A stretch of DNA of 64,000 nt from positions 17,438 through 81,437 of the forward strand of contig NZ_MVOL01000021.1 of assembly GCF_002018875.1 (NCBI RefSeq), given 5' to 3'. Source of the stretch: Pseudomonas sp. MF4836. Lineage in GTDB: Bacteria; Pseudomonadota; Gammaproteobacteria; Pseudomonadales; Pseudomonadaceae. Made by a program: the position numbers and the translations under genes. The notes under the pieces were generated by a model. That model was given only the letters and a program-made list of their open reading frames with translations. It was not told the DNA's origin and did no database searches. This document shows, piece after piece, positions 35,137-43,939 of this stretch. Numbering within the stretch: the first letter of the stretch is position 1; each line of letters starts with the position of its first letter.

Positions 35137-36087
35137 TTGAATATTTTTAGCATTTCCACTGCTCGGGATACGCCAGACAGCCGACTGCACAGCGAGGCCC
35201 GCGACTGGCTGCTGCTCCTGACCTCGGGCCAGGCCACCGTGGCCGACGCCAGGGCCTTGCGCCAATGGTGCGCGCAGAGCCCGGAGCATGCCCGGGCCTT
35301 CGAGCAGGCCAAGGCCCTGTGGCAGCAGTTGGCGCCCGCCGCCGAGCACTGGCAGCAGGCGACGCAGCCCCGGCGTTTCGGGCGGCGGGCGTTCCTGGGT
35401 GGGGCGATTGCTGCCTCGGCGGCCTTGTTTATGGTGCGGCTCACGGTGCCCGGCGGTTTTGCCGGGTTGACGGCCGACTACCGCACCGAGGTCGGTGAGC
35501 AACGGCGAGTCGAACTGGCCGAGGGCGTCAGCCTCGAACTCAACACTCAGACCCGCATCAACCGCCGGGCATTGGCCGAGGGCGAGCAGGGCATCGAGTT
35601 GCTGCAGGGCGAAGTCGAGGTCCTGGCCCAGGCTGCGCGGCCGCTCAAGGTCCAGGCTGGCGCCGGCTGGCTGAGCGCGACAAGGGCGCGCTTCAACGTG
35701 CGCAACACCGACAGCCGGGTCTGCGTGACCTGCATCGAAGGTTCGGTGGCGGTGGCGGTGGGTGGACGCAGCATGGCGTTGGAGGCGGGCCGCCAACTGA
35801 TCTACGACGCCCAGGGCATCGGCCAACCGCAGGTGGTGGACACCCAGGCGGTGGTTGCCTGGCGCGAGCAGGTCCTGGTGTTCGACAACGCCAGCCTCAA
35901 CACCGTGATCGATGAGATCAACCGCTATCGCCCGGGGATGCTGGTGCTGCTCAACGCCGAGTTGGGCAAGCGCAAGGTCCAGGCACGCTTCAGCCTCAAC
36001 CAGCTGGCCGGCGTGGCCCTGCTGATCCGCGACGCCTACGGCGCCAAATGCACTGAACTGCCGGGCGGCGTGGTCCTGCTCAGTTAG
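35137..36087 (+). CDS. vreR: FecR-family anti-sigma regulator VreR
   Basis: A 316-residue inner-membrane anti-sigma factor. The cytosolic N-terminal domain binds the sigma factor (ARDWLLLLTSG, LRQWCAQSPEHARAFE), one transmembrane helix is at about residues 83-103, then the periplasmic FecR domain (YRTEVGEQRRVELAEGVSLELN) and a C-terminal STN-like segment. The only plausible start is TTG at 35137, since a stop lies just upstream in frame (35122-35124) and the next ATG is far inside. The 38-bp gap after vreI keeps it in the cassette. Confidence 0.9.
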   Translation: MNIFSISTARDTPDSRLHSEARDWLLLLTSGQATVADARALRQWCAQSPEHARAFEQAKALWQQLAPAAEHWQQATQPRRFGRRAFLGGAIAASAALFMVRLTVPGGFAGLTADYRTEVGEQRRVELAEGVSLELNTQTRINRRALAEGEQGIELLQGEVEVLAQAARPLKVQAGAGWLSATRARFNVRNTDSRVCVTCIEGSVAVAVGGRSMALEAGRQLIYDAQGIGQPQVVDTQAVVAWREQVLVFDNASLNTVIDEINRYRPGMLVLLNAELGKRKVQARFSLNQLAGVALLIRDAYGAKCTELPGGVVLLS

Positions 36088-36090
36088 GCC

Positions 36091-36209
36091 CTGTAGCCGC
36101 TGCCGAAGGCTCGGGCCGCGCTGTCCCTCCAACCCATGCATTCCTTCCGGATGTATCCCGGCGCCCATACGGGCCAGCGTCCGCCCGAGCCTGGTGGCAG
36201 CGGCTACAG
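36091..36209. repeat. REPIN (paired inverted REP elements) between vreR and hxcW
   Basis: Exact 14-bp inverted arms, CTGTAGCCGCTGCC (36091-36104) and GGCAGCGGCTACAG (36196-36209), enclose 91 bp with further inverted text (AAGGCTCGGG and CCCGAGCCT). It fills the gap between the convergent 3' ends of vreR and hxcW. The same core is found at 10555 and 25401, and near 6667. Confidence 0.88.
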
Positions 36210-36210
36210 G

Positions 36211-36834
36211 TTATTGCAGGGGGCCGAGCACTTGTCGGTAGCGTTCCACGCCTTGGGGTGTCTGGCGCACCAGGCTGATTTCCAGGCCGGGTGGGTTGTC
36301 CTGGCGATTGCCGCTGAGTTGTCGCCAGCCTTTGTCGGGGTCCCAGACCCGAAGTTGCAGGTCGCTGACCTGGCTCAGCACCGCCACCGCCTGTTTCGGC
36401 GCGGGCAGGGGGTAGCGGTCGCCGGCGGGGGCGGCGGCGCGGTACAGGGTGTCGCCCTTGAGCCACCAACGCACCCGTTGCAGGCCGGCACCCGGGACCG
36501 CCGCGCTGCGGATCAGGTCCAGGCGAAAGCCCTTGCTGTCCGAGCTGCGCACACTCAGGGCCGGTGGCGCGGCGGGCCGTGGCGGGTCTTCCCGAGGTTC
36601 GGCCGAGGCCTGTTCGGGTTCCGCCAGTTCGATCCCGGCCCGCAGGCTGATGTCGCGCTGCAACTGGTTCAAGGCGCGCAACAAGGCTTCAGTCTGCTCG
36701 GTGCTGGCCTGCAGATGACGGTCGGCGCGGGTCACGCTGTCCAGCCCGCGCCAGGCAATCAGGCTGACCAGCGCCATGAGCATGATCGCCACCATTACTT
36801 CGATCAGGGTAAACCCCTGCTGCGTCCGCTTCAT
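36211..36834 (-). CDS. hxcW: Type II secretion minor pseudopilin HxcW (GspJ-like)
   Basis: A 207-residue GspJ-type minor pseudopilin of the Hxc system. The prepilin motif is QGFTLIEVMVAI close to the start, cut after the glycine by prepilin peptidase, followed by one hydrophobic helix and a globular domain with a Pro/Ala/Glu-rich insertion near residue 75. I chose the ATG at 36834, which overlaps the hxcU stop and places the leader correctly (MKRTQQG). It sits at the pseudopilus tip with GspI and GspK. Confidence 0.88.
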   Translation of the reverse strand: MKRTQQGFTLIEVMVAIMLMALVSLIAWRGLDSVTRADRHLQASTEQTEALLRALNQLQRDISLRAGIELAEPEQASAEPREDPPRPAAPPALSVRSSDSKGFRLDLIRSAAVPGAGLQRVRWWLKGDTLYRAAAPAGDRYPLPAPKQAVAVLSQVSDLQLRVWDPDKGWRQLSGNRQDNPPGLEISLVRQTPQGVERYRQVLGPLQ

Positions 36835-37292
36835 GGCTGGTTCACCAGCCGCAACCGGCCATCCGCGTCGCGTTGCAGGCCGAGGCTGTGCTGCCCGTCG
36901 GACAGCACCAGGCGCAACGGCGGGTTGATCCACTCGGCGTCCAGCACCAGGGTTTGCCGGGGCTCGATGCGCACCTGCATCGGCGTGCTGTCCCAGGGCC
37001 GTGCATGCAATTGCGGGTCGCCCGCGAAGTGCTCCAGCCCCTGGCCATCGGCGCTGCGCCGGCTGAAGCCATAGCCTTTGGCGTCCGCGCGCCAGGTGAT
37101 CGGGCGCCCATCGACCCGTGCCTCGGCCTGGGCCATTTGCAGCAACTGGCTCAAGCGCTCGGCATCCTTGCGCAGCTGTTGCAGCGGGTCGGGCTTGATG
37201 CTCAGGCCGATAGCCGCACTGGCGATGCCGATGATCACCAGCACCACCATCAGCTCGATCAGGGTGAAGCCCTGTTGCTTGAGGTTGTTCAT
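36831..37292 (-). CDS. hxcU: Type II secretion minor pseudopilin HxcU (GspH-like)
   Basis: A 153-residue GspH-type pseudopilin. It begins MNNLKQQGFTLIELMVVLVI, with the usual short basic leader and Glu at position +5. The start at 37292 is fixed by this leader. hxcU and hxcW form a two-gene minus-strand unit, divergent from hxcP, with 116 bp between for two promoters. Confidence 0.88.
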   Translation of the reverse strand: MNNLKQQGFTLIELMVVLVIIGIASAAIGLSIKPDPLQQLRKDAERLSQLLQMAQAEARVDGRPITWRADAKGYGFSRRSADGQGLEHFAGDPQLHARPWDSTPMQVRIEPRQTLVLDAEWINPPLRLVLSDGQHSLGLQRDADGRLRLVNQP

Positions 37293-37408
37293 GTTCGCGC
37301 TCCCTTGCGTCGATCCGATGCTGCACGGCGAAGATGATGGGCGTGTGAAATAAAAACGTGAGAATTGGCCTGTAGGCTGTCGGCACGGACAATCAGGAGG
37401 TCCCATCC

Positions 37409-37840
37409 ATGGCATTCGCCCATCGTATTTCAGCTGCGCACGCGGTCCAGGGCCTGGCCTTGCTGGCCGCCCTGGCCGGGGTTGCGACCTGGTCATCATT
37501 GCTGCTCACCTCCGCCGAGTCCCACACCCCGCCCGTGGCGCCCCAGGTGCGGGCGGAGCGCAACGACAACCCGGCGCTGCAGTGGTTTTCCAATCACCCG
37601 GCGCCGGTGCAGATCAAGGTCTCCGGGGTACTCAGCGGGGCCCATGGCGCGGTGGCGATCCTCAGCCTCAACGACGGCCCGCCACGCAGTTTCATGCAGG
37701 GCGAGCGCCTGAGCCAGGGCGTGCGCCTGGCGGCGATCGAAGGCGATGCGGTGCTGATCGAGCGTGGTGGCGAAACCACGCGCCTGAGCCTGCCCAAGCC
37801 AGCGGAGCCGCCGGCCTTGCCGATTCTCACCCGGCCCTAG
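37409..37840 (+). CDS. hxcP: Type II secretion inner-membrane protein HxcP (GspC-like)
   Basis: A 143-residue GspC-like protein that links the inner-membrane platform to the secretin. A short cytosolic segment, one helix (VQGLALLAALAGVATWSSLL) and a periplasmic homology region (VKVSGVLSG-type: IKVSGVLSGAHGAVAILSL) are present. There is no PDZ or coiled-coil extension, as in the short GspC of Hxc systems. AGGAGG lies nine bases before the ATG. It is the only plus-strand gene between hxcU and hxcV. Confidence 0.85.
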   Translation: MAFAHRISAAHAVQGLALLAALAGVATWSSLLLTSAESHTPPVAPQVRAERNDNPALQWFSNHPAPVQIKVSGVLSGAHGAVAILSLNDGPPRSFMQGERLSQGVRLAAIEGDAVLIERGGETTRLSLPKPAEPPALPILTRP

Positions 37841-37846
37841 AGCGGC

Positions 37847-38236
37847 CTAGGGCAACTTCTTCAGCAGTGCGCGGCCCACCAGGGTTTCCAGGCGCGCCAG
37901 GGGCGGTCCGTCTTGGCGCCGGTCCAGCACCTGCACGCTGACCTTGAACAGCCGCGCCTGCGGCCCTTGGCTGATGACCTGTTCGCAACGCAATTGCAGG
38001 CGGCCCTGGTCGCACTCGAACACCTGGCTGCCCAGGCTCGGGCGGCCCTCCAGGCGCACTTCGGCGAGGCGGCTCTGGGCGGCCAGCATGGCGATGGATT
38101 TGTCCCGCAACAGGCCGTTGCTCTGGGTCATGACCCCGGCCACGCGCACGGCCGCCGACATGGCCACGGCGATGATCGCCAGCGCCACCAGCACTTCGAT
38201 CAGGGTAAAGCCTTGCTCATTACGCGGGTGTGGCAT
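37847..38236 (-). CDS. hxcV: Type II secretion minor pseudopilin HxcV (GspI-like)
   Basis: A 129-residue GspI-type pseudopilin with leader MPHPRNEQGFTLIEVLVAL and one helix, then a small globular domain with a cysteine pair (FECDQGRLQLRCEQ). The ATG at 38236 gives a standard leader; the open frame extends further upstream but without prepilin character. It converges on hxcP with only six bases between stops. Confidence 0.86.
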   Translation of the reverse strand: MPHPRNEQGFTLIEVLVALAIIAVAMSAAVRVAGVMTQSNGLLRDKSIAMLAAQSRLAEVRLEGRPSLGSQVFECDQGRLQLRCEQVISQGPQARLFKVSVQVLDRRQDGPPLARLETLVGRALLKKLP

Positions 38237-38384
38237 GGCGTGCTCGGGCCGGGAAACAGGCCCGCAGACTAGCCTTCGGGCTTGACCGATTGGCGACCGA
38301 AACACCCGAGGATTTTCAATACCACTGACATATCTTCTTGCAACACTGCGCGACGAATCCGCAATCAAGCCAAGGAATGTCGAG

Positions 38385-38834
38385 ATGGATATCGCGCACT
38401 TCACGTCCCCGCCCCGAGGCCCTCGCGGCCAGCGTGGCTTCACCCTGATCGAGATCATGGTAGTGGTGGTCATTCTCGGGATCCTGGCGGCCATGGTGGT
38501 GCCCAAGGTCCTTGACCGGCCGGACCAGGCGCGGGCCACGGCGGCGAAGCAGGACATTGGCGGGTTGATGCAGGCGCTGAAACTCTACCGCCTCGACCAC
38601 GGCAGCTACCCGAACATGACCCAGGGCCTGAAGGTGCTGGCAGAGCGCCCGGCCGACGCCAAAAACAGCAACTGGCGCTCTTACCTGGAGCGCCTGCCCA
38701 ACGACCCCTGGGGCCGGCCTTATCACTACCTCAACCCGGGCGCCAACGGTGAGGTCGACGTGTTTTCCCTGGGGGCCGACGGGCAACCCGATGGCGACGG
38801 TGTGAATGCCGATATCGGCTCCTGGCAGCTGTAA
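38385..38834 (+). CDS. hxcT: Type II secretion major pseudopilin HxcT (GspG-like)
   Basis: A 149-residue major pseudopilin. The leader of about 18 residues (MDIAHFTSPPRGPRGQRG) is longer than average and precedes FTLIEIMVVVVILGILA. The globular domain keeps the GspG marks LPNDPWGRPYHYLNPG and the calcium-site-like DVFSLGADGQPDGDG. AAGGAATG lies before the ATG. It starts the long plus-strand unit hxcT-X-Y-Z-Q. Confidence 0.92.
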   Translation: MDIAHFTSPPRGPRGQRGFTLIEIMVVVVILGILAAMVVPKVLDRPDQARATAAKQDIGGLMQALKLYRLDHGSYPNMTQGLKVLAERPADAKNSNWRSYLERLPNDPWGRPYHYLNPGANGEVDVFSLGADGQPDGDGVNADIGSWQL

Positions 38835-38842
38835 GGGCGACC

Positions 38843-39823
38843 ATGAAAACCCATTCGCCGAAGCCGGCGAAGCAGCGCGGCATGGCGATTATCAGTGCCT
38901 TGCTGATTGCTGCCGTGGTCGCGGTCATCGCCGGAGGCATGCTCACCCGGCAGACCCTGTTCACCCGCACCCTGGAGGCCGAGCAACTGCGGATCCAGGG
39001 CAACTGGCAGTTGCAGGGCAGCCTGGAACTGAGCCGCCAACTGCTGTGGGAGGCGCGCCAGCACGAGGTCCTGACCCGCCTCGATCAGGCATGGGCCCAG
39101 CCTCTGGGCGGGATCCAGGCGAGCAACCTTGGCGGCGTGTTCGAGGGTCGGCTGGAGGATGAGCAGGGCAAGTTCAACCTGCGCAACCTGGTGCTCAATC
39201 AGCAGCCGGACGCCGCCCAATTGCAGAACTTCCAGCGCCTGTGCGCGCTGCTCGGCATCGACGCCAACCTTGGCCGACGCATCAGCCAGCGAGTGATCGC
39301 CTCCTATGACCTGCTGCCTGAGCGGCTGGCTCCAGTGCCGGTGAAGAACGGCTTCGACAGCGGCCGTGAAACCTCACCGGGCAGTGCCGCGCGCCTGCTG
39401 CCGGCCAGACAGCCGATGCTGCGCAGCCTGGATGACCTGCGGGGCCTGGAAGGGCTGGATGAACGCCGGCTGAAGCAGCTGGCGGCCTATATCAGCCTGT
39501 TGCCGAGCAACACCTGGGTCAACGGCAACACCGCCAGTGCCGAGGTGCTCAGCGCAGTGGTGCCGGGCCTGGGTTTGCCCCAGGCCCGGGCTCTGGTGGC
39601 CGAGCGTGACGGCGGTCGTTGGTTTATCAACCGCGGGGACTTTTTCAACCGCCTGCGTTTAAAGGGGCTGGCCCTGGACCAGGTCCAGGTGGGGATCACC
39701 AGTGAGTGGTTTCAGCTCAATGGGCAGGTTCGCCGCGAGCAGCGCCGGCTGCATCTTCAGGCGCTGTTGCATCGGCCCGAAGACCGCCTGCCACAGGTGA
39801 TCTGGTCGCGGGTGGGGGCATGA
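38843..39823 (+). CDS. hxcX: Type II secretion pseudopilin HxcX (GspK-like)
   Basis: A 326-residue GspK-type tip pseudopilin. The N-terminus KQRGMAIISALLIAAVVAVI has the prepilin glycine but no Glu at +5, as usual for GspK. Two helix-hairpin-helix-like stretches (LLGIDANLGRRISQRVI, VVPGLGLPQARALVAE) are typical. It starts eight bases after hxcT and overlaps hxcY by four. Confidence 0.9.
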   Translation: MKTHSPKPAKQRGMAIISALLIAAVVAVIAGGMLTRQTLFTRTLEAEQLRIQGNWQLQGSLELSRQLLWEARQHEVLTRLDQAWAQPLGGIQASNLGGVFEGRLEDEQGKFNLRNLVLNQQPDAAQLQNFQRLCALLGIDANLGRRISQRVIASYDLLPERLAPVPVKNGFDSGRETSPGSAARLLPARQPMLRSLDDLRGLEGLDERRLKQLAAYISLLPSNTWVNGNTASAEVLSAVVPGLGLPQARALVAERDGGRWFINRGDFFNRLRLKGLALDQVQVGITSEWFQLNGQVRREQRRLHLQALLHRPEDRLPQVIWSRVGA

Positions 39824-40986
39824 GCCGGTTGCGGGTCGCCTTGCCGGCCCTGGAACACCTGAGCGCCGAAAGCCTGGTGCAGTTTGCCTGGCTGGACCGC
39901 GCCGGACAGGTCAGCCGTGAGGGCCAGGGCAGCCTGGCGCAACTGGGGCTGGCACACAAGGCGCTGGCGCTGGAGTGCTTCCTGCACCCCCAGGACAGCC
40001 TGCTGACCAGCCTCGAATTGCCGCTGTTGCCGACGGCCAAGGTCGCGGCGGCGGTGAATTGCGCGGCCCAGGCGCTGATCCTCGGGCCGTTGCAGGAGAT
40101 GCATGTGGCCCACGGCCCCCGCGAGAGCAATGGCCTGGTGCAGATTGCCTGGCTGGCCAAGGTGCGCCTGGCCCACCTGGGTCGGGTCCTGGCCCAGGTG
40201 CAGCTGAAGGTGCGCGGCCTGTACCCGGCGCCCTATGCCCTGGCGCTGCCGCCCCCTGGACGGCTGACGGTGGCCCTGGCGGCGGAGCATTTGTTGTTGC
40301 GCCACAGCCTGCAACAGGGCGCGGTGCATCCCTTGGGCCAGCAGGCACTGCAGGACCTGCTGGCCTCGGGCGCCGAGTTGCAGTGGGTCGGCGAGGGCGC
40401 TCCGGCAACGGCGCAGGCGCTGGGCACGGCACAACGCTGGAGCGGCGCGGCACCGACCTGGGGCCTGCACGGCGGGCTCGACGCGCCCCGTGTCGGCGCG
40501 GCCGGCTGGGGCCGGGCGCTGGCGTGCGGCGCCCTGGCCGTGGCGATCTGGGCCCTGGGCCTGAACCTGTACGCGGCACGACAGGCCGAAGAGGGTCAGC
40601 GGCTCAAGGCGCAGATGAGCCAGCGGGTGAAACAGGCCTTCCCCGAATTGCCGGTGATTCTCAACCCGTTGCAACAGGCCCGCCAGCAATTGGCCGCTCG
40701 CCAGAGCGGCACGGCGGCTGACCCCGGGCAACGCTTTGCCAGCCTGTTGCAACTGGCGGGCAAGGCCATGCCGTTTATAGTCGGCGGCGTACAGCAACTG
40801 GAGTTCGAGCAAGGGCGCCTGCACCTGAGGCTGTCGAACGATAGCCAGCAGGGCGCGCCAGGCGACTGGCAAGCGGCCTTGACCCAGGCCGGTTTTGCCG
40901 CCGTTCGCGATGAACACGGCTGGACCCTGGGTCCCCTGGCCGAGTCCGCCGAGGCCACGGCTGCCAAGGAGGCCGCGGATGAGTAA
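39820..40986 (+). CDS. hxcY: Type II secretion inner-membrane protein HxcY (GspL-like)
   Basis: A 388-residue GspL-like protein with a cytosolic actin-like N-terminal half that recruits the ATPase, one membrane helix near residues 225-245 (ALACGALAVAIWALGLNLYA) and a small periplasmic domain. I chose the ATG at 39820, which overlaps the hxcX stop; the frame is open further upstream but within hxcX. It overlaps hxcZ by eight bases. Confidence 0.87.
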   Translation: MSRLRVALPALEHLSAESLVQFAWLDRAGQVSREGQGSLAQLGLAHKALALECFLHPQDSLLTSLELPLLPTAKVAAAVNCAAQALILGPLQEMHVAHGPRESNGLVQIAWLAKVRLAHLGRVLAQVQLKVRGLYPAPYALALPPPGRLTVALAAEHLLLRHSLQQGAVHPLGQQALQDLLASGAELQWVGEGAPATAQALGTAQRWSGAAPTWGLHGGLDAPRVGAAGWGRALACGALAVAIWALGLNLYAARQAEEGQRLKAQMSQRVKQAFPELPVILNPLQQARQQLAARQSGTAADPGQRFASLLQLAGKAMPFIVGGVQQLEFEQGRLHLRLSNDSQQGAPGDWQAALTQAGFAAVRDEHGWTLGPLAESAEATAAKEAADE

Positions 40987-41545
40987 GCGCGCGTTGGCCC
41001 CGTATCGATTGCGCTGGCAGCGCCTGCGAAGCCAGGCCGAACAGCTGTGGAGCGGCCTGGCGCTGCGGGAGAAGCGCCTGCTGGCGGGCATGGGCCTGGG
41101 GCTGTCCGGCCTGCTGCTGTGGATGCTGCTGATCCAGCCGGCGCTGGCCAGGATCGATTACTGGCAAACCGAAACCCCCAAGCTGCGGGCCCAGGCCGAA
41201 GCCTTGCATGTGCTGCTGCAAGAGGTCGCCAGCGACCCGCGGCCAACCCCCGGCGCGGACCTGGAACCGGCGTTGCGCCAGGCCCTGGACAGTGCCGGGC
41301 TCAAGGACCGTTATCAATTGCAGGCCCCCGATGCTGCGGTACCCGGCAGTTGGCGCCTGACCTTTCAAGAGGCCCCGGCGGATGCCGTGGTCGGCTGGCT
41401 GCTGGGTAGCCCCCGGCAATTTTCCCTGGAGGTGTCCGAGGCTCGCCTGCAACGCGCAGGCGCGGCCCAGGCCGAAGATTCGGCCGGCACATTGTCCGGA
41501 ACCGTTCGCATGGATCAGGCGCTTGGCGCTAAGGAAGCTTCATGA
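40979..41545 (+). CDS. hxcZ: Type II secretion inner-membrane protein HxcZ (GspM-like)
   Basis: A 188-residue GspM-like protein with a cytosolic N-terminus, one helix (LLAGMGLGLSGLLLWMLLI) and a periplasmic ferredoxin-like domain. It pairs with GspL and overlaps both hxcY (8 bp) and hxcQ (4 bp). Confidence 0.86.
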   Translation: MSKRALAPYRLRWQRLRSQAEQLWSGLALREKRLLAGMGLGLSGLLLWMLLIQPALARIDYWQTETPKLRAQAEALHVLLQEVASDPRPTPGADLEPALRQALDSAGLKDRYQLQAPDAAVPGSWRLTFQEAPADAVVGWLLGSPRQFSLEVSEARLQRAGAAQAEDSAGTLSGTVRMDQALGAKEAS

Positions 41546-43908
41546 AGTGGTCAGGCTCCAATACCGCGCGCTGTCGCAAGGCCGCGCCCCTGCTATTGCT
41601 CGCCCTGGGAGCGTGCAGCAACACCCAGTCGCCGACACCGCCGCCCTTGCTGGTGGACAGTGAACTGGGCCAACCCCTGGCCGATACCCGACGCAGCGGC
41701 GACGCCTTGCTCGACCGCCAGCGCCCGGCCAGCAGCCTGGAGCCGCGGCCAAGGGTGCAGCACCCGGTGACCAACAGCGCCCGTGGCCACGCCGCCAATA
41801 CCCGTGGCAGCGCAGCGCGCAACCCCCTGGGTGAGCAGCCGGTGCAGCTGAACTTTGTCGAGGCCGATATCCAGGCCGTGGTGCGGGCGTTGTCCCGCTC
41901 CACCGGCCAGCAGTTCCTGGTGGACCCGCGGGTCAAAGGCACTTTGACCCTGGTCAGCGAGGGGCAGGTGCCGGCTCATCAGGCCTATGCCATGTTGCTC
42001 GCGGCGCTGCGCATGCAGGGCTTCAGCGTGGTGGATGTGGGCGGCGTGGCCCAGGTGGTGCCCGAGGCCGATGCCAAGCTGCTGGGCGGGCCGATCTACA
42101 GCGCCGACAAACCCGCGGGCAACGGCATGTTGACCCGGACTTTTCGCCTGCAATATGAGAACGCGGTGAACCTGATCCCGGTGCTGCGCCCGATCGTTTC
42201 GCCGAATAATCCGATCAACGCCTACCCGGGCAATAACAGCATCGTCGTCACCGACTATGCGGAAAACCTGCAACGGGTGGCGCAGATTATCGACGGCATC
42301 GACACCCCGAGCGCCATCGATACCGATGTGGTGGCGGTGCAAAACGGCATCGCGGTCGATATCGCGGCCATGGTGGCCGAACTCCTGGAAAATCAGGGCG
42401 GCGACCAGACGCAAAAAATCAACGTGATCGGCGACCCACGCTCCAACTCGATCATCATCCGCGCCGGCAGCCCGGAACGGACCGAACTGGCACGCAACCT
42501 GATCTACAAACTGGACAACGCCCAAAGCAACCCCAGCAACCTGCACGTGGTCTACCTGCGCAACGCCCAGGCCGGCAAATTGGCCCAGGCTCTGCGCGGC
42601 TTGCTGACCGGTGAAAGCGACGGCGGTGGCAACGACAATGCCCGTTCGATGCTGAGCGGCATGGGCGGCTCCGGACAAAGCGCCCAGGGCAGCAGCCAGA
42701 ACAGCAGCGGCACACCCACCGCCAGCGGCAACCTCAATGGCAGCACAGGCAGCAGCGGCTATGCCCAGGGCGCCAGTGCCGCCAGCACCCAGGGCAGCAG
42801 CACGACCCAGAGCGACCAGAACACCGCGTTCAGCGCAGGCGGCGTAACCATCCAGGCCGACGCCACCACCAACACCTTGCTGATTTCCGCGCCGGACCCG
42901 CTGTACCGCAACCTGCGGGAAGTGATCGACATGCTCGACCAGCGCCGGGCCCAGGTGGTGATCGAAAGCCTGATCGTCGAAGTCAACGAAGACGATGCCA
43001 GCGAGTTCGGCGTGCAATGGCAGGCCGGCAATTTGGCCGGCACTGGTGGTTTCGGCGGGGTCAACCTGGGGGGGAGCGGGCTCAACGGCACACCCACCAG
43101 CAAGACCAGCATCGATGTCTTGCCCAAAGGCCTGAACATCGGCCTGGTCAACGGCACGGTGGATATTCCGGGGATAGGCAAAGTGCTGGACCTCAAGGTT
43201 TTGGCCCGGGCCCTGAAAAGCAAAGGCGGGACCAATGTGCTGTCGACGCCCAACCTGCTGACCCTGGATAACGAGGCAGCGAGCATTTTTGTCGGGCAGA
43301 CCATTCCCTTTGTCACCGGCAGCTATGTGACCGGAGGCGGCGGCACCAGCAATAACCCGTTCCAGACCGTACAGCGCGAAGAAGTGGGGTTGAAGCTGAA
43401 TGTGCGGCCGCAGATTTCCGAAGGCGGCACGGTGAAACTGGATATCTACCAGGAAGTCAGCAGCGTCGATCAGCGCGCTTCGGTGGATGCCGGCACTGTC
43501 ACCAACAAACGCGCAATCGATACCAGCATCCTCCTGGATGACGGGCAGATCATGGTCCTCGGCGGCCTGCTACAAGACGGCTACAGCCAGAGCAACGACG
43601 CCGTGCCCTGGCTGTCGAATATCCCCGGGCTTGGTGCGTTGTTTCGCAATGAAAAACGCAGCGTCAACAAAACCAATCTGATGGTGTTTTTACGGCCCTA
43701 CATCATCCGCGACAGCGGAGCGGGGCGCAGTATCACCCTGAACCGCTACGACTTCATGCGCCGCGCCCAAGGTGGCCTGCAGCCGGAAAGAAGCTGGGCC
43801 ATGCCGGATATGCAGGCACCGCAATTGCCCTCGGTAGAGAAGGGCATCCCCGGCGCAACCCCAGCGGCCCAAGGGCCCAGGGCCGTGATCAGGGCGGTGC
43901 CGCAATGA
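41542..43908 (+). CDS. hxcQ: Type II secretion outer-membrane secretin HxcQ (GspD-like lipoprotein)
   Basis: A 788-residue secretin that forms the outer-membrane channel. The N-terminus is a lipoprotein signal with lipobox LGAC (Cys25), which matches the self-piloting liposecretin HxcQ of P. aeruginosa. The N0 domain starts about residue 95 (VQLNFVEADIQAVVRAL), then N1-N3 repeats, with a Ser/Gly/Asn-rich linker of about 70 residues in N3 (roughly 355-430). The secretin barrel has VLSTPNLLTLDNEAASIFVG and VPWLSNIPGLGALFR. The stop is followed by a 333-bp gap before hxcR. Confidence 0.95.
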   Translation: MKWSGSNTARCRKAAPLLLLALGACSNTQSPTPPPLLVDSELGQPLADTRRSGDALLDRQRPASSLEPRPRVQHPVTNSARGHAANTRGSAARNPLGEQPVQLNFVEADIQAVVRALSRSTGQQFLVDPRVKGTLTLVSEGQVPAHQAYAMLLAALRMQGFSVVDVGGVAQVVPEADAKLLGGPIYSADKPAGNGMLTRTFRLQYENAVNLIPVLRPIVSPNNPINAYPGNNSIVVTDYAENLQRVAQIIDGIDTPSAIDTDVVAVQNGIAVDIAAMVAELLENQGGDQTQKINVIGDPRSNSIIIRAGSPERTELARNLIYKLDNAQSNPSNLHVVYLRNAQAGKLAQALRGLLTGESDGGGNDNARSMLSGMGGSGQSAQGSSQNSSGTPTASGNLNGSTGSSGYAQGASAASTQGSSTTQSDQNTAFSAGGVTIQADATTNTLLISAPDPLYRNLREVIDMLDQRRAQVVIESLIVEVNEDDASEFGVQWQAGNLAGTGGFGGVNLGGSGLNGTPTSKTSIDVLPKGLNIGLVNGTVDIPGIGKVLDLKVLARALKSKGGTNVLSTPNLLTLDNEAASIFVGQTIPFVTGSYVTGGGGTSNNPFQTVQREEVGLKLNVRPQISEGGTVKLDIYQEVSSVDQRASVDAGTVTNKRAIDTSILLDDGQIMVLGGLLQDGYSQSNDAVPWLSNIPGLGALFRNEKRSVNKTNLMVFLRPYIIRDSGAGRSITLNRYDFMRRAQGGLQPERSWAMPDMQAPQLPSVEKGIPGATPAAQGPRAVIRAVPQ

Positions 43909-43939
43909 TTCGGTGCCAACACCCAGGCCGGCCGGAAGG

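Noticed and set aside
37370..37392. CTGT...CTGT direct repeat upstream of hxcP as a PhoB box
   Set aside because: The two CTGT words are eight bases apart instead of the eleven required, and the rest of each half-site does not match.
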